Shown in pieces: positions 5,899-15,167 of a stretch of 64,000 bases of DNA (position 1 is the stretch's first letter; each line of letters begins with the position of its first letter). The notes under the pieces were generated by a model that saw only the letters and a list, made by a program, of their open reading frames with translations, did not search any database and was not told where the DNA came from. The stretch is from NCBI GenBank assembly GCA_017551025.1, contig JAFZNG010000017.1:1-64000 (forward strand), given 5' to 3'. Source of the stretch: Paludibacteraceae bacterium. GTDB taxonomy: Bacteria > Bacteroidota > Bacteroidia > Bacteroidales > Paludibacteraceae. The position numbers and the translations under genes are program-made.

Positions 5899-8718
5899 TT
5901 AGAACTTAGCTACCAGGTTACGGTCACCCCAGCCGTTATCGACACGGGCAACAGGAATCCAGAATTTGGTCTGGGCTACCCAAGGCGTCGGATAGACGGC
6001 TTTGCTACGCGCATAAGCGTGATGCCACTCGTCGGCAACGGCCTCGTATTCCGGGTGCGGTGCGTTAAGCAGCACGTTATCTTTTGCATCGGCATCGCCA
6101 CGTTCGATCTCGGCAATCTCTTCACGGATCTGCAACATGACATCACAGAAACGGTCGAGTTCGGCGAGCGACTCCGACTCCGTAGGCTCAATCATGAGCG
6201 TACCGTGTACGGGGAAAGAAAGCGTAGGTGCATGATAGCCGTAATCCATCAGTCGTTTGGCGACATCCGACTCGGTAACACCAATGGCATGGAACTGGCG
6301 GCAGTCGAGAATCAGTTCGTGACCTACTCTGCCCTGCTCACCGGTATAGACGATACCGTATGCGTCCTTCAGACGAGCTGCCAGGTAGTTGGCAGAGAGA
6401 ATGGCAGCGGCTGTAGCCTCGCGCAGTCCTTCGGCACCCATCATGCGGATATAACCGTAGGAGATAAGTGCCATATTAGCATTACCATAGAGCGCAGCAC
6501 TGACGCGGTTGCGATCTTCAGTAGGCAGACAGTCGGCCAATTGGGCGGTGCAGCATACGGCGCCTACGCCGGGTCCGCCACCGCCGTGAGGCGAGGCAAA
6601 GGTCTTATGCAGGTTCAGGTGGCATACATCTGCTCCGATGAAAGCCGGACAGGTATAACCAATCTGCGCATTCATATTAGCGCCGTCCATATAGACCAGT
6701 CCGCCGTTCTTGTGAACAGTCTCGCACATTTGACGAATGGCCATCTCGAAGATACCATGAGTGGACGGATACGTAATCATACAGCCGGCCAGGGTATCGC
6801 GATACTCCTCTGCCTTAGCGCACCAGTCCTGGATATCCGTGTTGCCGTGTTCGTCACAACGAACCACAACAGGCGTAAAGCCGGCCTGGGCACACGAAGC
6901 GGGATTTGTACCGTGGGCAGAAGCGGGGATAAGGAGGATTTTGCGTGCCTCACCACCATGACGACGGAGGTACTCACGTATCGTCACCAGACCTGTATAT
7001 TCTCCGGCCGCGCCGGAAGTAGGTTGCAAGTTGCAAGCAGCAAAACCGGTAATCGCACATAACTGTTCACCCAGTTCGGTGAGGAGGTTTAGGTAGCCCT
7101 CCGTCTGCTCGGCGGGTGCCAGCGGATGCACACCTGTAAAGCCCTGCATGGTGATAGGTATCATCGAAGCGGCAGGATTCAGCTTCATCGTACATGAACC
7201 CAGCGGTATCATGGAGTGCGTGAGGGATATATCTTTCCGATCAAGACGCTTGATATAACGCATCATCTCGGTCTCGGTATGATAGAGGCGGAATACCTCG
7301 GCCTGCATGTAGTCCACTTCGCGCATACGACTCTCATCGATCGCCCAGCAACCGGCAAAGGCCTCTTCCGTGGATTCCGTTTGCGGCATCGCACCGGCCA
7401 CCTCAGCAAAGAGCGTGATCAAGTCGTTCATATCATCGAGCGTGACCGTCTCGTCGATAGAGAGGCTGACGGCCTCGGGCTCGTCGTAGTAGAAGTTGAT
7501 ACCCATGGCTTCGGCTTTCTCGCGTAGGAGCGGTAACCAGTTCTCGGTCTCACAACCCGTGATACGCAGCGTATCGAAGAATTCGGTATTCTCCTGACGA
7601 TAGCCGTAGGCTTGCAGCATTTCGTTAAGATAAGCCGCTTTGTTGTGGATGCCCTCGGCTATTTCGCGAACGCCTTCCGCACCGTGGTATACGCCATAGA
7701 AACCGGCCATCATAGCCGAAAGAGCTTCAGCGGTACAGATATTACTGGTGGCTTTCTCGCGCTTGATATGTTGTTCGCGTGTCTGGAGTGCCAATCGATA
7801 AGCAGGACGCTCGTAAGCATCTTTGCTCAGGCCGATAATACGTCCTGGCATGTCGCGCTTGAATTCATCGCGCGTAGCCATATAGCCGGCCGTAGGACCA
7901 CCAAATCCGACGGGCAGACCCATACGCTGGGCTGTACCGCAATAGATATCCGCATCCAGCGGACGGAGCAATGCCATGGCCATCAAGTCAGCAATGACGG
8001 TTACTTTCAGTCCGGCAGCATGGCTGAGCTCGATCAGGTCAGCATAATCTTCTATGGCACCCTCGGCATTAGGCAACTGGACGATGACACCGAAGAAATC
8101 GGCTGAGGGGCGGAACTGCTCGTAGCGTCCGAAGACGAGTTCGATATCCTGTCCGGCAGCACGGGTGCGAAGCACACTGAGTGTATTCGGCCATATACGT
8201 TCGTCAACGAATACACGACGTACACCACTCTTCACTTGTTCGCGGCTACGCAAATTGCGCATCATCGTAACCGACTCGGCAGCGGCCGTTGCTTCGTCCA
8301 GCAAAGAGCAGTTAGCCAAAGGCCGTCCGGTCAGGTCACTAATCATGGTCTGGTAAACAAACAGCGCCTCCAATCGTCCCTGGCTCACCTCGGCCTGATA
8401 CGGCGTATAGGAGGTATACCATACAGGGTTCTCGAGTACATTACGCTGGATAACAGCCGGCATGATGGTGCCGTACCAACCGCGACCTATATAGCTACGG
8501 TGCGGCTCATTGAGATTAGCCAGTTGCTGCATCGATTCCAGGTGTTGCTGCTCGGTAAGCGGCTCCGGGAGATCCAGTGCGTCGGGCATCAAGATATCCG
8601 CCGGCATCGTCTCATGAATGAGTTGGTCGATCGACTCTGCGCCTATAGCGCCTAACATTTTCTCCTGCTCTGCAGGAGTGAGGCCTATGTGCCTCGAGGA
8701 GAGATAGTTTGCTTTCAC
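5899..8718 (-). CDS. gcvP: Glycine dehydrogenase (decarboxylating), P-protein of the glycine cleavage system
   Basis: The protein is 939 residues, the length of a full single-chain P-protein in which both halves are fused. The N-terminus SSRHIGLTPAEQEKML matches the family start. The C-terminal half carries the PLP-lysine motif HLNLHKTFASPHGGGGPG. The enzyme decarboxylates glycine and passes the aminomethyl group to the H-protein lipoate in the cytosol. gcvH and gcvT are not in the window. No glycine riboswitch is seen in the 213-bp spacer upstream. Confidence 0.97.
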   Translation of the reverse strand: MKANYLSSRHIGLTPAEQEKMLGAIGAESIDQLIHETMPADILMPDALDLPEPLTEQQHLESMQQLANLNEPHRSYIGRGWYGTIMPAVIQRNVLENPVWYTSYTPYQAEVSQGRLEALFVYQTMISDLTGRPLANCSLLDEATAAAESVTMMRNLRSREQVKSGVRRVFVDERIWPNTLSVLRTRAAGQDIELVFGRYEQFRPSADFFGVIVQLPNAEGAIEDYADLIELSHAAGLKVTVIADLMAMALLRPLDADIYCGTAQRMGLPVGFGGPTAGYMATRDEFKRDMPGRIIGLSKDAYERPAYRLALQTREQHIKREKATSNICTAEALSAMMAGFYGVYHGAEGVREIAEGIHNKAAYLNEMLQAYGYRQENTEFFDTLRITGCETENWLPLLREKAEAMGINFYYDEPEAVSLSIDETVTLDDMNDLITLFAEVAGAMPQTESTEEAFAGCWAIDESRMREVDYMQAEVFRLYHTETEMMRYIKRLDRKDISLTHSMIPLGSCTMKLNPAASMIPITMQGFTGVHPLAPAEQTEGYLNLLTELGEQLCAITGFAACNLQPTSGAAGEYTGLVTIREYLRRHGGEARKILLIPASAHGTNPASCAQAGFTPVVVRCDEHGNTDIQDWCAKAEEYRDTLAGCMITYPSTHGIFEMAIRQMCETVHKNGGLVYMDGANMNAQIGYTCPAFIGADVCHLNLHKTFASPHGGGGPGVGAVCCTAQLADCLPTEDRNRVSAALYGNANMALISYGYIRMMGAEGLREATAAAILSANYLAARLKDAYGIVYTGEQGRVGHELILDCRQFHAIGVTESDVAKRLMDYGYHAPTLSFPVHGTLMIEPTESESLAELDRFCDVMLQIREEIAEIERGDADAKDNVLLNAPHPEYEAVADEWHHAYARSKAVYPTPWVAQTKFWIPVARVDNGWGDRNLVAKF

Positions 8719-8744
8719 GATAGTTAAGTTTTGCTATTTGCGTG

Positions 8745-8752
8745 CAAAGATA
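8745..8752 (-). promoter_or_regulatory. -7 box upstream of gcvP
   Basis: The minus strand reads TATCTTTG at 8752-8745, 27 bases before the gcvP start. The expected TTG 20 bases further upstream is absent (TTT is found), so the promoter may be weak or activator-dependent. Confidence 0.45.
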
Positions 8753-8854
8753 CAAAAAAAATCGGATACTGTAAAATTATTTTAATAATTTCTGCATGAA
8801 AGGGTAAAATATGCCTAAAAATGACACTTTTCGGCTAAAAAAATCCAAGAATAC

Positions 8855-8885
8855 TTGCGTATGTCAATAATTTATTGTACCTTTG
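8855..8885 (+). promoter_or_regulatory. Promoter of the Crp/Fnr gene
   Basis: TTG at 8855-8857 is followed by CGTATGTCAA, and TACCTTTG lies at 8878-8885 after a 20-base gap. This is the clearest example of the extended -33 element in the window. It leaves a leader of about 40 bases. Confidence 0.75.
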
Positions 8886-8931
8886 CAGCACGGAATGTAG
8901 GTATTCGTCCGTTGAAGGTTATATTTGAGGC

Positions 8932-9627
8932 ATGAAGAAAGTTGTTGAGCACAAGAAATTGTGGGAATTGAGTCCTGTGTGGGACACTCTGACTCCGGAG
9001 GAAAAGTTATGGTTGGACAGTCGCGTTCAGATTGTTCGTTTTTCCAAGAATGCGTTGATTCACTCAGAAGGTGATTGCGCAGACTGTGTGTGGGTGCTGA
9101 TCACCGGCAAGGTGCGTATCTACAAGGAGGGTGTAGGTCAGCGTGCGCAGATCATACGTCTGCTGAAGGCCCATGATTTCTTTGGTTTTCGTGCGGTCAT
9201 CGCGGGGGATACCTATACTTCGTGCGCCAGTGCTTTTGAGCCATGTGAGGTCTATCAGATCCATGGCGAAGACTTCATGAAACTGTTGCGCGAGAATAAT
9301 CTGTTCTGCTACCAGTTTTTGCGCGTTTTGGCCACCGACCTGGCCGTAGCCGAAATCCAGACTATCAATCTTACCCAGAAACATATCCGCGGTCGATTAG
9401 CGGAATCGCTGCTGACGATGCGTAAGAAATACGGCTATGATGAAGACGGCTGTACCTTAGCGCTCTATATCAGTCGTGAGGATTTGGCCAACATGTCGAA
9501 TATGACCACCAATAATGCGATTCGTACGCTGAGCCAGTTTGCCCAGGAGGGTCTGGTAAGCGTAGACGGCCGTAAGATCAAGGTGCTGGACGAAGAAGGT
9601 CTCAAGCACATTTCCCGTTTGGGTTAA
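8932..9627 (+). CDS. Crp/Fnr family transcription regulator
   Basis: The 231-residue protein has a cyclic-nucleotide-binding-like beta-barrel (residues about 15-125, with GDCADCVWVLITGKVRIYKEG), a long dimer helix and a C-terminal HTH_Crp (KHIRGRLAESLLTMRKKY, then LYISREDLANMSNMTTNNAIRTLSQFAQEGL). The Cys residues in the barrel do not form a recognisable Fe-S pattern, so the effector is unknown. It is monocistronic and converges on the M23 peptidase gene, with stop codons overlapping by 4 bp (9624-9627). Confidence 0.9.
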   Translation: MKKVVEHKKLWELSPVWDTLTPEEKLWLDSRVQIVRFSKNALIHSEGDCADCVWVLITGKVRIYKEGVGQRAQIIRLLKAHDFFGFRAVIAGDTYTSCASAFEPCEVYQIHGEDFMKLLRENNLFCYQFLRVLATDLAVAEIQTINLTQKHIRGRLAESLLTMRKKYGYDEDGCTLALYISREDLANMSNMTTNNAIRTLSQFAQEGLVSVDGRKIKVLDEEGLKHISRLG

Positions 9628-10595
9628 TCCAACATATCTCCCGAGTTTTGGGTCAGACGTAACATCTGATCGTACTGTTCCGGCGACAAATCGTAGAAAT
9701 AATAGTTGCTGGGGTCCTGGTGTTGTCCCTGTACGTGTACTTCGTAATGGAGGTGCGGACCGGTAGATTTACCCGTAGAACCGACTTCGGCGATAATGTC
9801 GCCACGTACGACTTGTTGTCCGACGCGACAAAGTTGTTTGCTCAGGTGGGCGTACAGTGTCTCGTAGCCGAAGCCGTGATTGATGATAACGGTATTTCCG
9901 TATCCCTGTTTCCATCCTACAAATTCCACCACCCCGTTTCCGGTAGCCATCACTTCGGTGCCGGAGGGTGCGGTAAAGTCCATACCCGCGTGAAAGCGGC
10001 GCACATGATAGACGGGATCGACGCGCCATCCGTAACCGGAGGCCATACGCTTGAGGTCTTTGTTCATCACGGGTTGGATGGCGGGGATACACTCCATACG
10101 TTGGGATTGGTTTTTGGTAGCACGCACCAAGTCGTCGTAGGAGGCAGACTGCTGATATACTTGTGCTTCCAGTTGGTCCATCGACTGGATAAGACGCGCA
10201 TAAAGACGACTGTTGGATATCTCGGCAATAGAGTCGTAGTAGGCGGTGCGTTGGGCTTCGCCCGTCAGTTCCGCACGGGTGAGAGGTTCCGTACCGAGCA
10301 GGACACGGTATAGGTTACGGTCGCGGTCGCCGAGGTCGTTGACGACGGTTTGGAGTTGGCGTGTACGGCGCTCCATGACCTGCATTTGCTGATTGATCAT
10401 ACGGTTCTGCTGGCGCAACCGTGCCTCTTCGGGTGAGGGGAAGAGCCAGTGGAAAAGAAAGAAGAAACCGATACCTACCCCGATGCCGATAAACAGTACG
10501 GCACTGGTGCGTCCGATCCATGAGAGAATACTCCGCTCCACTTTTTCCAGCAGGAGCGTGTCGGGGTTGATGCGATATTTCGTCAGTCGTTTCAT
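9624..10595 (-). CDS. M23 family metallopeptidase (LytM/lysostaphin-type), membrane anchored
   Basis: The 323-residue protein has one N-terminal membrane segment (SAVLFIGIGVGIGFFFLFHWLF), a coiled-coil region (RQQNRMINQQMQVMERRTRQLQ), then a peptidase_M23 domain with zinc ligands in HAGMDFTAPSGTEV (HxxxD) and HLHYEVHV (HxH). It likely trims peptidoglycan cross-links in the periplasm or helps regulate another hydrolase. The ATG at 10595 overlaps the ygiQ stop as ATGA, which decides this start over the frame from 10622. Confidence 0.9.
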   Translation of the reverse strand: MKRLTKYRINPDTLLLEKVERSILSWIGRTSAVLFIGIGVGIGFFFLFHWLFPSPEEARLRQQNRMINQQMQVMERRTRQLQTVVNDLGDRDRNLYRVLLGTEPLTRAELTGEAQRTAYYDSIAEISNSRLYARLIQSMDQLEAQVYQQSASYDDLVRATKNQSQRMECIPAIQPVMNKDLKRMASGYGWRVDPVYHVRRFHAGMDFTAPSGTEVMATGNGVVEFVGWKQGYGNTVIINHGFGYETLYAHLSKQLCRVGQQVVRGDIIAEVGSTGKSTGPHLHYEVHVQGQHQDPSNYYFYDLSPEQYDQMLRLTQNSGDMLD

Positions 10596-12313
10596 AGGCG
10601 TTGTTGTTTTTCGTTTTTCCACCAGAAGAAGTAGTTGCGTTGGCGTTCTTTCTGTTCTTTGGTTCGCGCGACAAAGACGGGCTTCATCGTATAGGGATTG
10701 AGTCCGGTATAGAACATAGTGGTGGATAGCGTCATCGGTGTCGGCGTGAAGTCCTGGACTTGCTCCGGATGGTAATGCATCTTCTTAGTCCACTCGGCCA
10801 GGTGCTGCATGTCACGATTGGTGCACCCCGGATGCGAGGAGATGAAATACGGTATGAGTTGCTGGTGCATACCGTTCTCTTCGTTGACGCGCAGGAAGAA
10901 GTCGCGGAACTGCATGAAGTGTTCCCACGAGGGTTTGCGCATCAGTTGGAGCACGTCCGGAGCCGTATGTTCGGGTGCTACTTTGAGACGACCGGACACG
11001 TGACGCGTGATCAGTTGGCGTCCGTATTCCTCACACATAAGATCGTAGCGAATACCGGATCCTACGTACGCGCGTTTAATATAAGGAAGCCGATCTACGG
11101 TGCGGTAGATATCGAGCAGCGGTCCGAAGTCACAATTGAGGTTCTTGCAAATCTTTGGGAACAGACAACTGGCGCGAGCGCACTTCTCGCACAGCGAGCG
11201 GTCGAGGCCGTGCATGCCGTACATATTCGCCGACGGTCCTCCCAGGTCGCTTAGGTTGCCGCGCCATTCGGGCAGGTCCTTGATACGGTCAATCTGGCGC
11301 AGGATGGAGGACTTGCTGCGCGAGGTGATTTGCTTGCCCTGATGGGCAGAGATCGTGCAGAAAGAGCATCCTCCGAAGCAACCGCGGTGCATACATACCG
11401 AGAAGCGTATCATCTCATAGGCGGGAATACGTTTTCCGCGGTATTTAGGATGCGGAAGATACATGTATGGCAAGTCGTAGGTAGCATCGAGCTCCTCCGT
11501 GGTGAGGGGAAGGTAGGACGGATTGACAACGACCGTTCGGTCACCTACCGGCTGGCAGATACGTGTCTGATGGATCTTGTTCGACTCGGTTTCGATGAGC
11601 CGGAAGTCCTCGGCGTGGCAACGCTTGTCGGCCAGTTCCTGCTCATGGCTATGCAGCCAGATGGTCTCGTCCGAAAACGAAGGTTTGCCCTGCTCCAGAT
11701 AGGCTATTTGGGGGATCTGTTTCCATTCGCCCGTCTGCCATCGTCCGTCGGCTATATGACGGGCCAATTCCAGCATTCCTTTCTCCCCCATACCGTATAC
11801 CAGTACATCGGCACCGCTGTCCACCAAGATAGAGGGCATTAACTTGTCCTGCCAATAGTCATAATGGCTCAGTCGGCGCATGGAGGCCTCGATACCACCG
11901 ATGATGATCGGTACATCGGGATAAAGCTGGCGGAGAATACGGCAATAGGTGGTGGTGCAGTAATCGGGACGCATACCGGCACGGGCGTCGGGGGTATAGG
12001 CATCGTCGGATCGGCGGCGACGGGCAGCGGTATAATGATTGACCATGGAGTCCATACTACCGGCCGAAACGGCGAAGTAGAGACGCGGTCGTCCTAGTTT
12101 GCGGAAGTCGCGGTAGTCGCCTCGCCAGTCGGGTTGCGGCACGACGGCTACGCGGTAACCGGCCTGCTCCAGCGTACGACCGATCACGGCGGCGGCAAAT
12201 TGGGGATGATCCACGTATGCGTCGCCCGAGAAGAAGATAATATCCACTTCATCCCAGCCTCGGAGTTCGAGTTCTTTCTTGGTGGTCGGTAAGTATTTCT
12301 TCAGGTCGTACAT
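10592..12313 (-). CDS. ygiQ: YgiQ family radical SAM protein (UPF0313)
   Basis: The 573-residue protein has an N-terminal B12-binding-like fold (DIIFFSGDAYVDHPQFAAAVIGR), then a radical SAM core with CMHRGCFGGCSFC (CxxxCxxC cluster ligands), and a C-terminal extension ending near PYTMKPVFVARTKEQKERQRNYFFWW. This order and length match YgiQ. The reaction is not known. It lies 9 bp after dnaX and overlaps the M23 gene by 4 bp, so all three are probably one transcript. Confidence 0.92.
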   Translation of the reverse strand: MYDLKKYLPTTKKELELRGWDEVDIIFFSGDAYVDHPQFAAAVIGRTLEQAGYRVAVVPQPDWRGDYRDFRKLGRPRLYFAVSAGSMDSMVNHYTAARRRRSDDAYTPDARAGMRPDYCTTTYCRILRQLYPDVPIIIGGIEASMRRLSHYDYWQDKLMPSILVDSGADVLVYGMGEKGMLELARHIADGRWQTGEWKQIPQIAYLEQGKPSFSDETIWLHSHEQELADKRCHAEDFRLIETESNKIHQTRICQPVGDRTVVVNPSYLPLTTEELDATYDLPYMYLPHPKYRGKRIPAYEMIRFSVCMHRGCFGGCSFCTISAHQGKQITSRSKSSILRQIDRIKDLPEWRGNLSDLGGPSANMYGMHGLDRSLCEKCARASCLFPKICKNLNCDFGPLLDIYRTVDRLPYIKRAYVGSGIRYDLMCEEYGRQLITRHVSGRLKVAPEHTAPDVLQLMRKPSWEHFMQFRDFFLRVNEENGMHQQLIPYFISSHPGCTNRDMQHLAEWTKKMHYHPEQVQDFTPTPMTLSTTMFYTGLNPYTMKPVFVARTKEQKERQRNYFFWWKNEKQQRL

Positions 12314-12322
12314 TACGGGTGT

Positions 12323-14065
12323 TTAGTCTAATACCATGTTCAGTCGCGTTCGCAGTTGCGTCAGATTAGGGTTTTTCTCCTGCATGCGTTTCAGTTTATC
12401 CTCGGCTGTGACGGCGGATAATTCAGGCGTATATTCCGCCACTTCTACAACTACCTTAATATAGTCGTTTTGCAGTTTACGTTGCAGGTTTTGTTCGATC
12501 AGGCGGAGGTGACGGCGCACCTCTTTTTCCTGCCAAGGATTGGTCAGGGTCAACAGGCACTGTTGCTTTGCTTCCTGCCATTCCGGGGTATATATTTCGA
12601 ATACCGATGCTAAGCGCGGATCCTCGGGGAAGAGGTCTTTCAGACCAGCCCACGCGCTAACGAACTGGTCTATCGAAAAAGGGTTGTTTTGCTTCTCCGG
12701 GGCAGCGGGTGCAGCGGCGCTTGCCGGCATCGTCGGAGCCGTTGCGCCGTTGACAGACGGGATTGTCGGGATAGTAGGTATCTTCGGCAATTCGGGGATA
12801 GAGGGCGCAGGCTGAGGAGCCGCTGCCGGATGAGCTGTCTGCTGAGGTACCGGACTTGGTGCCGGACTAGGTGCCGGTGGCGGCGTGGTAGGTTTGGGTT
12901 GCGCTACCGGAGCAGTCTGTTTGGCGGCCGGTTTTTGGGATGCGGCAGTCGTATGCGAAGCGGGTTTAGCCGATGCGAGCAGTTGGGTCAACTTGATCAG
13001 CATCAGTTCGACCGTCAGTCGTTTGTTCTTAGCCGTGCGGTATTGGATATCACATGTATTGGCGAGATCGAGTGCCTGGAAGAGCCAGGGGGCGGTACAA
13101 TGCGTAGCCTGCTCCTGGTAATGGCGACGAATAGCATCCGAGGTCTCGAGCAGTACGACCGTCTGCGGGTCTTTAGCCACGAGTACGTCGCGCAGGTGTT
13201 GCGCCAGGCCGGTCACGAAATGCTGGGCATCGAAGCCCTTGTTGAGCACTTCGTTGAAGAGTAGCAGGCTTTGCTGCACATCCCCCGCGAGAGCCAATTC
13301 TACCAGCCGGAAATAGTAGTCGGAGTCGAGCACGTTGAGCACTTCGAGGGTGCGCTCGTAGGTGATCTGTTTGCCGCAGAAAGACACGAGTTGGTCGAAT
13401 ATCGAGAGGGCGTCACGCATACCGCCGTCTGCTTTCTGGGCCACGACGTTCAGGGCTTCCTCGGAGGCCTCTACGCCTTCCTGACGGGCCACGAACTGGA
13501 GGTGGGCGATGGTATCGGCCACCGTGATACGCGAGAAGTCATACACTTGGCAGCGGCTGAGTATGGTAGCCGGCACCTTATGTTTCTCGGTCGTAGCGAG
13601 GATAAAGATGGCATACGCAGGCGGTTCTTCCAGGGTCTTCAATAGGGCATTGAATGCACCCGTTGAGAGCATATGCACCTCGTCGATGATATAGACCGAA
13701 TACTTACCAATCTGCGGCGGGATACGTACTTGCTCGATGAGCGAACGGATATCCTCTACCGAGTTGTTGCTGGCGGCATCGAGTTCGTGGATATTAAACG
13801 AACGTTGCTCGTTGAATGCCCGGCATGACTCGCACTCGTTGCAGGCGTCATGTTCCGCCGTAGGTTGCAAGCAGTTGATCGTCTTGGCAAAGATACGTGC
13901 ACAAGTGGTCTTACCTACTCCACGCGGACCGCAGAAGAGATAGGCGTGCGCCAAGTGGTTTTGACGAATCGCATTGCGCAGGGTCTGGGTGAGGGCTGTC
14001 TGGCCCACCACCAGGTCGAAACTGAGCGGACGATACTTACGAGCTGATACTATGTAGTTTTCCAT
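12323..14065 (-). CDS. dnaX: DNA polymerase III subunit gamma/tau
   Basis: The 580-residue protein starts MENYIVSARKYRPLSFD. It has Walker A GPRGVGKTT, a four-Cys zinc module (CLQPTAEHDACNECESC) and DEVHML. After the clamp-loader AAA+ region comes a Pro/Ala-rich linker (about residues 375-480) and a tau-like tail. It assembles the clamp-loader and links polymerase cores. A longer frame reaches 14167, but its extra 34 residues are encoded by tandem repeats and intergenic DNA, so the ATG at 14065 is chosen. I see no clear slippage site that would make a separate gamma form. Confidence 0.95.
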   Translation of the reverse strand: MENYIVSARKYRPLSFDLVVGQTALTQTLRNAIRQNHLAHAYLFCGPRGVGKTTCARIFAKTINCLQPTAEHDACNECESCRAFNEQRSFNIHELDAASNNSVEDIRSLIEQVRIPPQIGKYSVYIIDEVHMLSTGAFNALLKTLEEPPAYAIFILATTEKHKVPATILSRCQVYDFSRITVADTIAHLQFVARQEGVEASEEALNVVAQKADGGMRDALSIFDQLVSFCGKQITYERTLEVLNVLDSDYYFRLVELALAGDVQQSLLLFNEVLNKGFDAQHFVTGLAQHLRDVLVAKDPQTVVLLETSDAIRRHYQEQATHCTAPWLFQALDLANTCDIQYRTAKNKRLTVELMLIKLTQLLASAKPASHTTAASQKPAAKQTAPVAQPKPTTPPPAPSPAPSPVPQQTAHPAAAPQPAPSIPELPKIPTIPTIPSVNGATAPTMPASAAAPAAPEKQNNPFSIDQFVSAWAGLKDLFPEDPRLASVFEIYTPEWQEAKQQCLLTLTNPWQEKEVRRHLRLIEQNLQRKLQNDYIKVVVEVAEYTPELSAVTAEDKLKRMQEKNPNLTQLRTRLNMVLD

Positions 14066-14089
14066 AATGTATGGTGTTTGTTTTCTTTG

Positions 14090-14117
14090 GCTGTTGGCTA
14101 TTAGCTGTTGGCTATTC
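14090..14117. repeat. Heptad tandem repeat upstream of dnaX (four units)
   Basis: Plus-strand units are GCTGTTG, GCTATTA, GCTGTTG and GCTATTC. They occupy the 73-bp junction between the beta-barrel gene (stop at 14139) and dnaX (start at 14065). They belong to the GGCTAATGGC-like family also found at 38477, 44808 and 56466. Confidence 0.75.
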
Positions 14118-14138
14118 GGGTCCGGAGCCTGGTCCGGC

Positions 14139-15167
14139 TTACCATGGACTGACGGTACCGTGTGCACCGCAGAGCAGGCACTTCTCCTTAGACTGGTGAC
14201 CGAAGAAGAAGTAGGTCAATCGAAGGCCGGCATAAAGGTTATGAACCGAACCGACCTGTCCGCTGGTAAGGACATGATTGTAGGTAAATTCCTGAAAGTC
14301 GTAGGGGGCGTATTCGGGTACCTGGTACAGCACTTTCGATTGTTTCGGGGCGATATTGAGCATGCCTATCTCAGCAAAGGCACCGATACGCAATCGTTGG
14401 TCGCGCATGTTGGAGCGGTGGTAGCCCGGGCGTCCCTTGTTGGAGAACGCCAGTTCGTAACCGAGCTCCACGACACCTAAGACATCGAGTTTGAGTTGGA
14501 GCGCCTCGCCCTGTTGCTGTTCGGGCGTGAGGGGTACGTCTTTGCGGAGGCCGTGGTTATCCATTTCCCCGACGGGACCGATATAGCCGTCGTAGCGTGC
14601 GGTGGAGGTGGTCAGCAGGCTGAGTCGTGTATCTCCCCAGACAGGCAGGCTCAGTTTCGGACCGACCATGACATAGAAACCGTGGATATAGCCACCTATA
14701 TAGAACGGCACTTCGGCATAGACGTTACGGGTCTGGTCGGTGCGGTCGTGAAACGTGTAGGTCAGATGGTTGAGCGTACCGGTGGCATCAACGGCATCGC
14801 GTTGGAATTGCTGATCGGCCACGTTATTACGGACGTCCTGCCAGCGGATACCGATACCTGTCTGCAGGAAGAAAGGTCCGTTCAGGTAGGCATACTGCAG
14901 GGTCAGTCCGAGTCCGTATCCACCGGGACGGGTGGACATCAGATTGGTCTGCTGAAGGAAGGTAGAAAAGGCGGCATCCACTTGGAGACCTACGAGGTGG
15001 TGTACGCCGTCGTACTGGTCGGTATAGAGTCCGGCCTGGTTGGTCTTGGATTTCTGCTTCTTGTAGTAGTTGCCGCCGTCACCGTACAGTCGTGTTTGTG
15101 CCACGGCACCGACCGCAGTCAGCAACAACAATCCTACCGCAATATATTTTCTGTATGTTCTCATCAT
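14139..15167 (-). CDS. Outer-membrane beta-barrel protein of unknown function
   Basis: The 342-residue protein has signal peptide MMRTYRKYIAVGLLLLTAVGAVAQ and a PorT/OmpW-like small-barrel pattern (YGLGLTLQYAYLNGPFFLQTGIGIRWQ, YAEVPFYIGGYIHGFYVMVGPKLS, RLRIGAFAEIGML, YAGLRLTYFFF). After the last strand it has an unusual Cys-containing tail (KEKCLLCGAHGTVSPW). Its start overlaps the stop of the giant surface-protein gene as ATGA, so the two are co-translated. A role in anchoring or exporting that protein is plausible, in the way PorP/SprF-type barrels follow large T9SS adhesins, but it is not shown by sequence. Confidence 0.7.
   Translation of the reverse strand: MMRTYRKYIAVGLLLLTAVGAVAQTRLYGDGGNYYKKQKSKTNQAGLYTDQYDGVHHLVGLQVDAAFSTFLQQTNLMSTRPGGYGLGLTLQYAYLNGPFFLQTGIGIRWQDVRNNVADQQFQRDAVDATGTLNHLTYTFHDRTDQTRNVYAEVPFYIGGYIHGFYVMVGPKLSLPVWGDTRLSLLTTSTARYDGYIGPVGEMDNHGLRKDVPLTPEQQQGEALQLKLDVLGVVELGYELAFSNKGRPGYHRSNMRDQRLRIGAFAEIGMLNIAPKQSKVLYQVPEYAPYDFQEFTYNHVLTSGQVGSVHNLYAGLRLTYFFFGHQSKEKCLLCGAHGTVSPW

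Noticed and set aside
8719..8931. Glycine riboswitch upstream of gcvP
   Set aside because: The short leader (about 27 bases to the -7 box) leaves no room, and no paired glycine aptamer features are visible.
14066..14167. N-terminal extension of DnaX reading NSQQLIANSQRKQ
   Set aside because: It is encoded by the heptad repeat and spacer DNA; the conserved start MENYIVSARKYRPLSFD lies at 14065.
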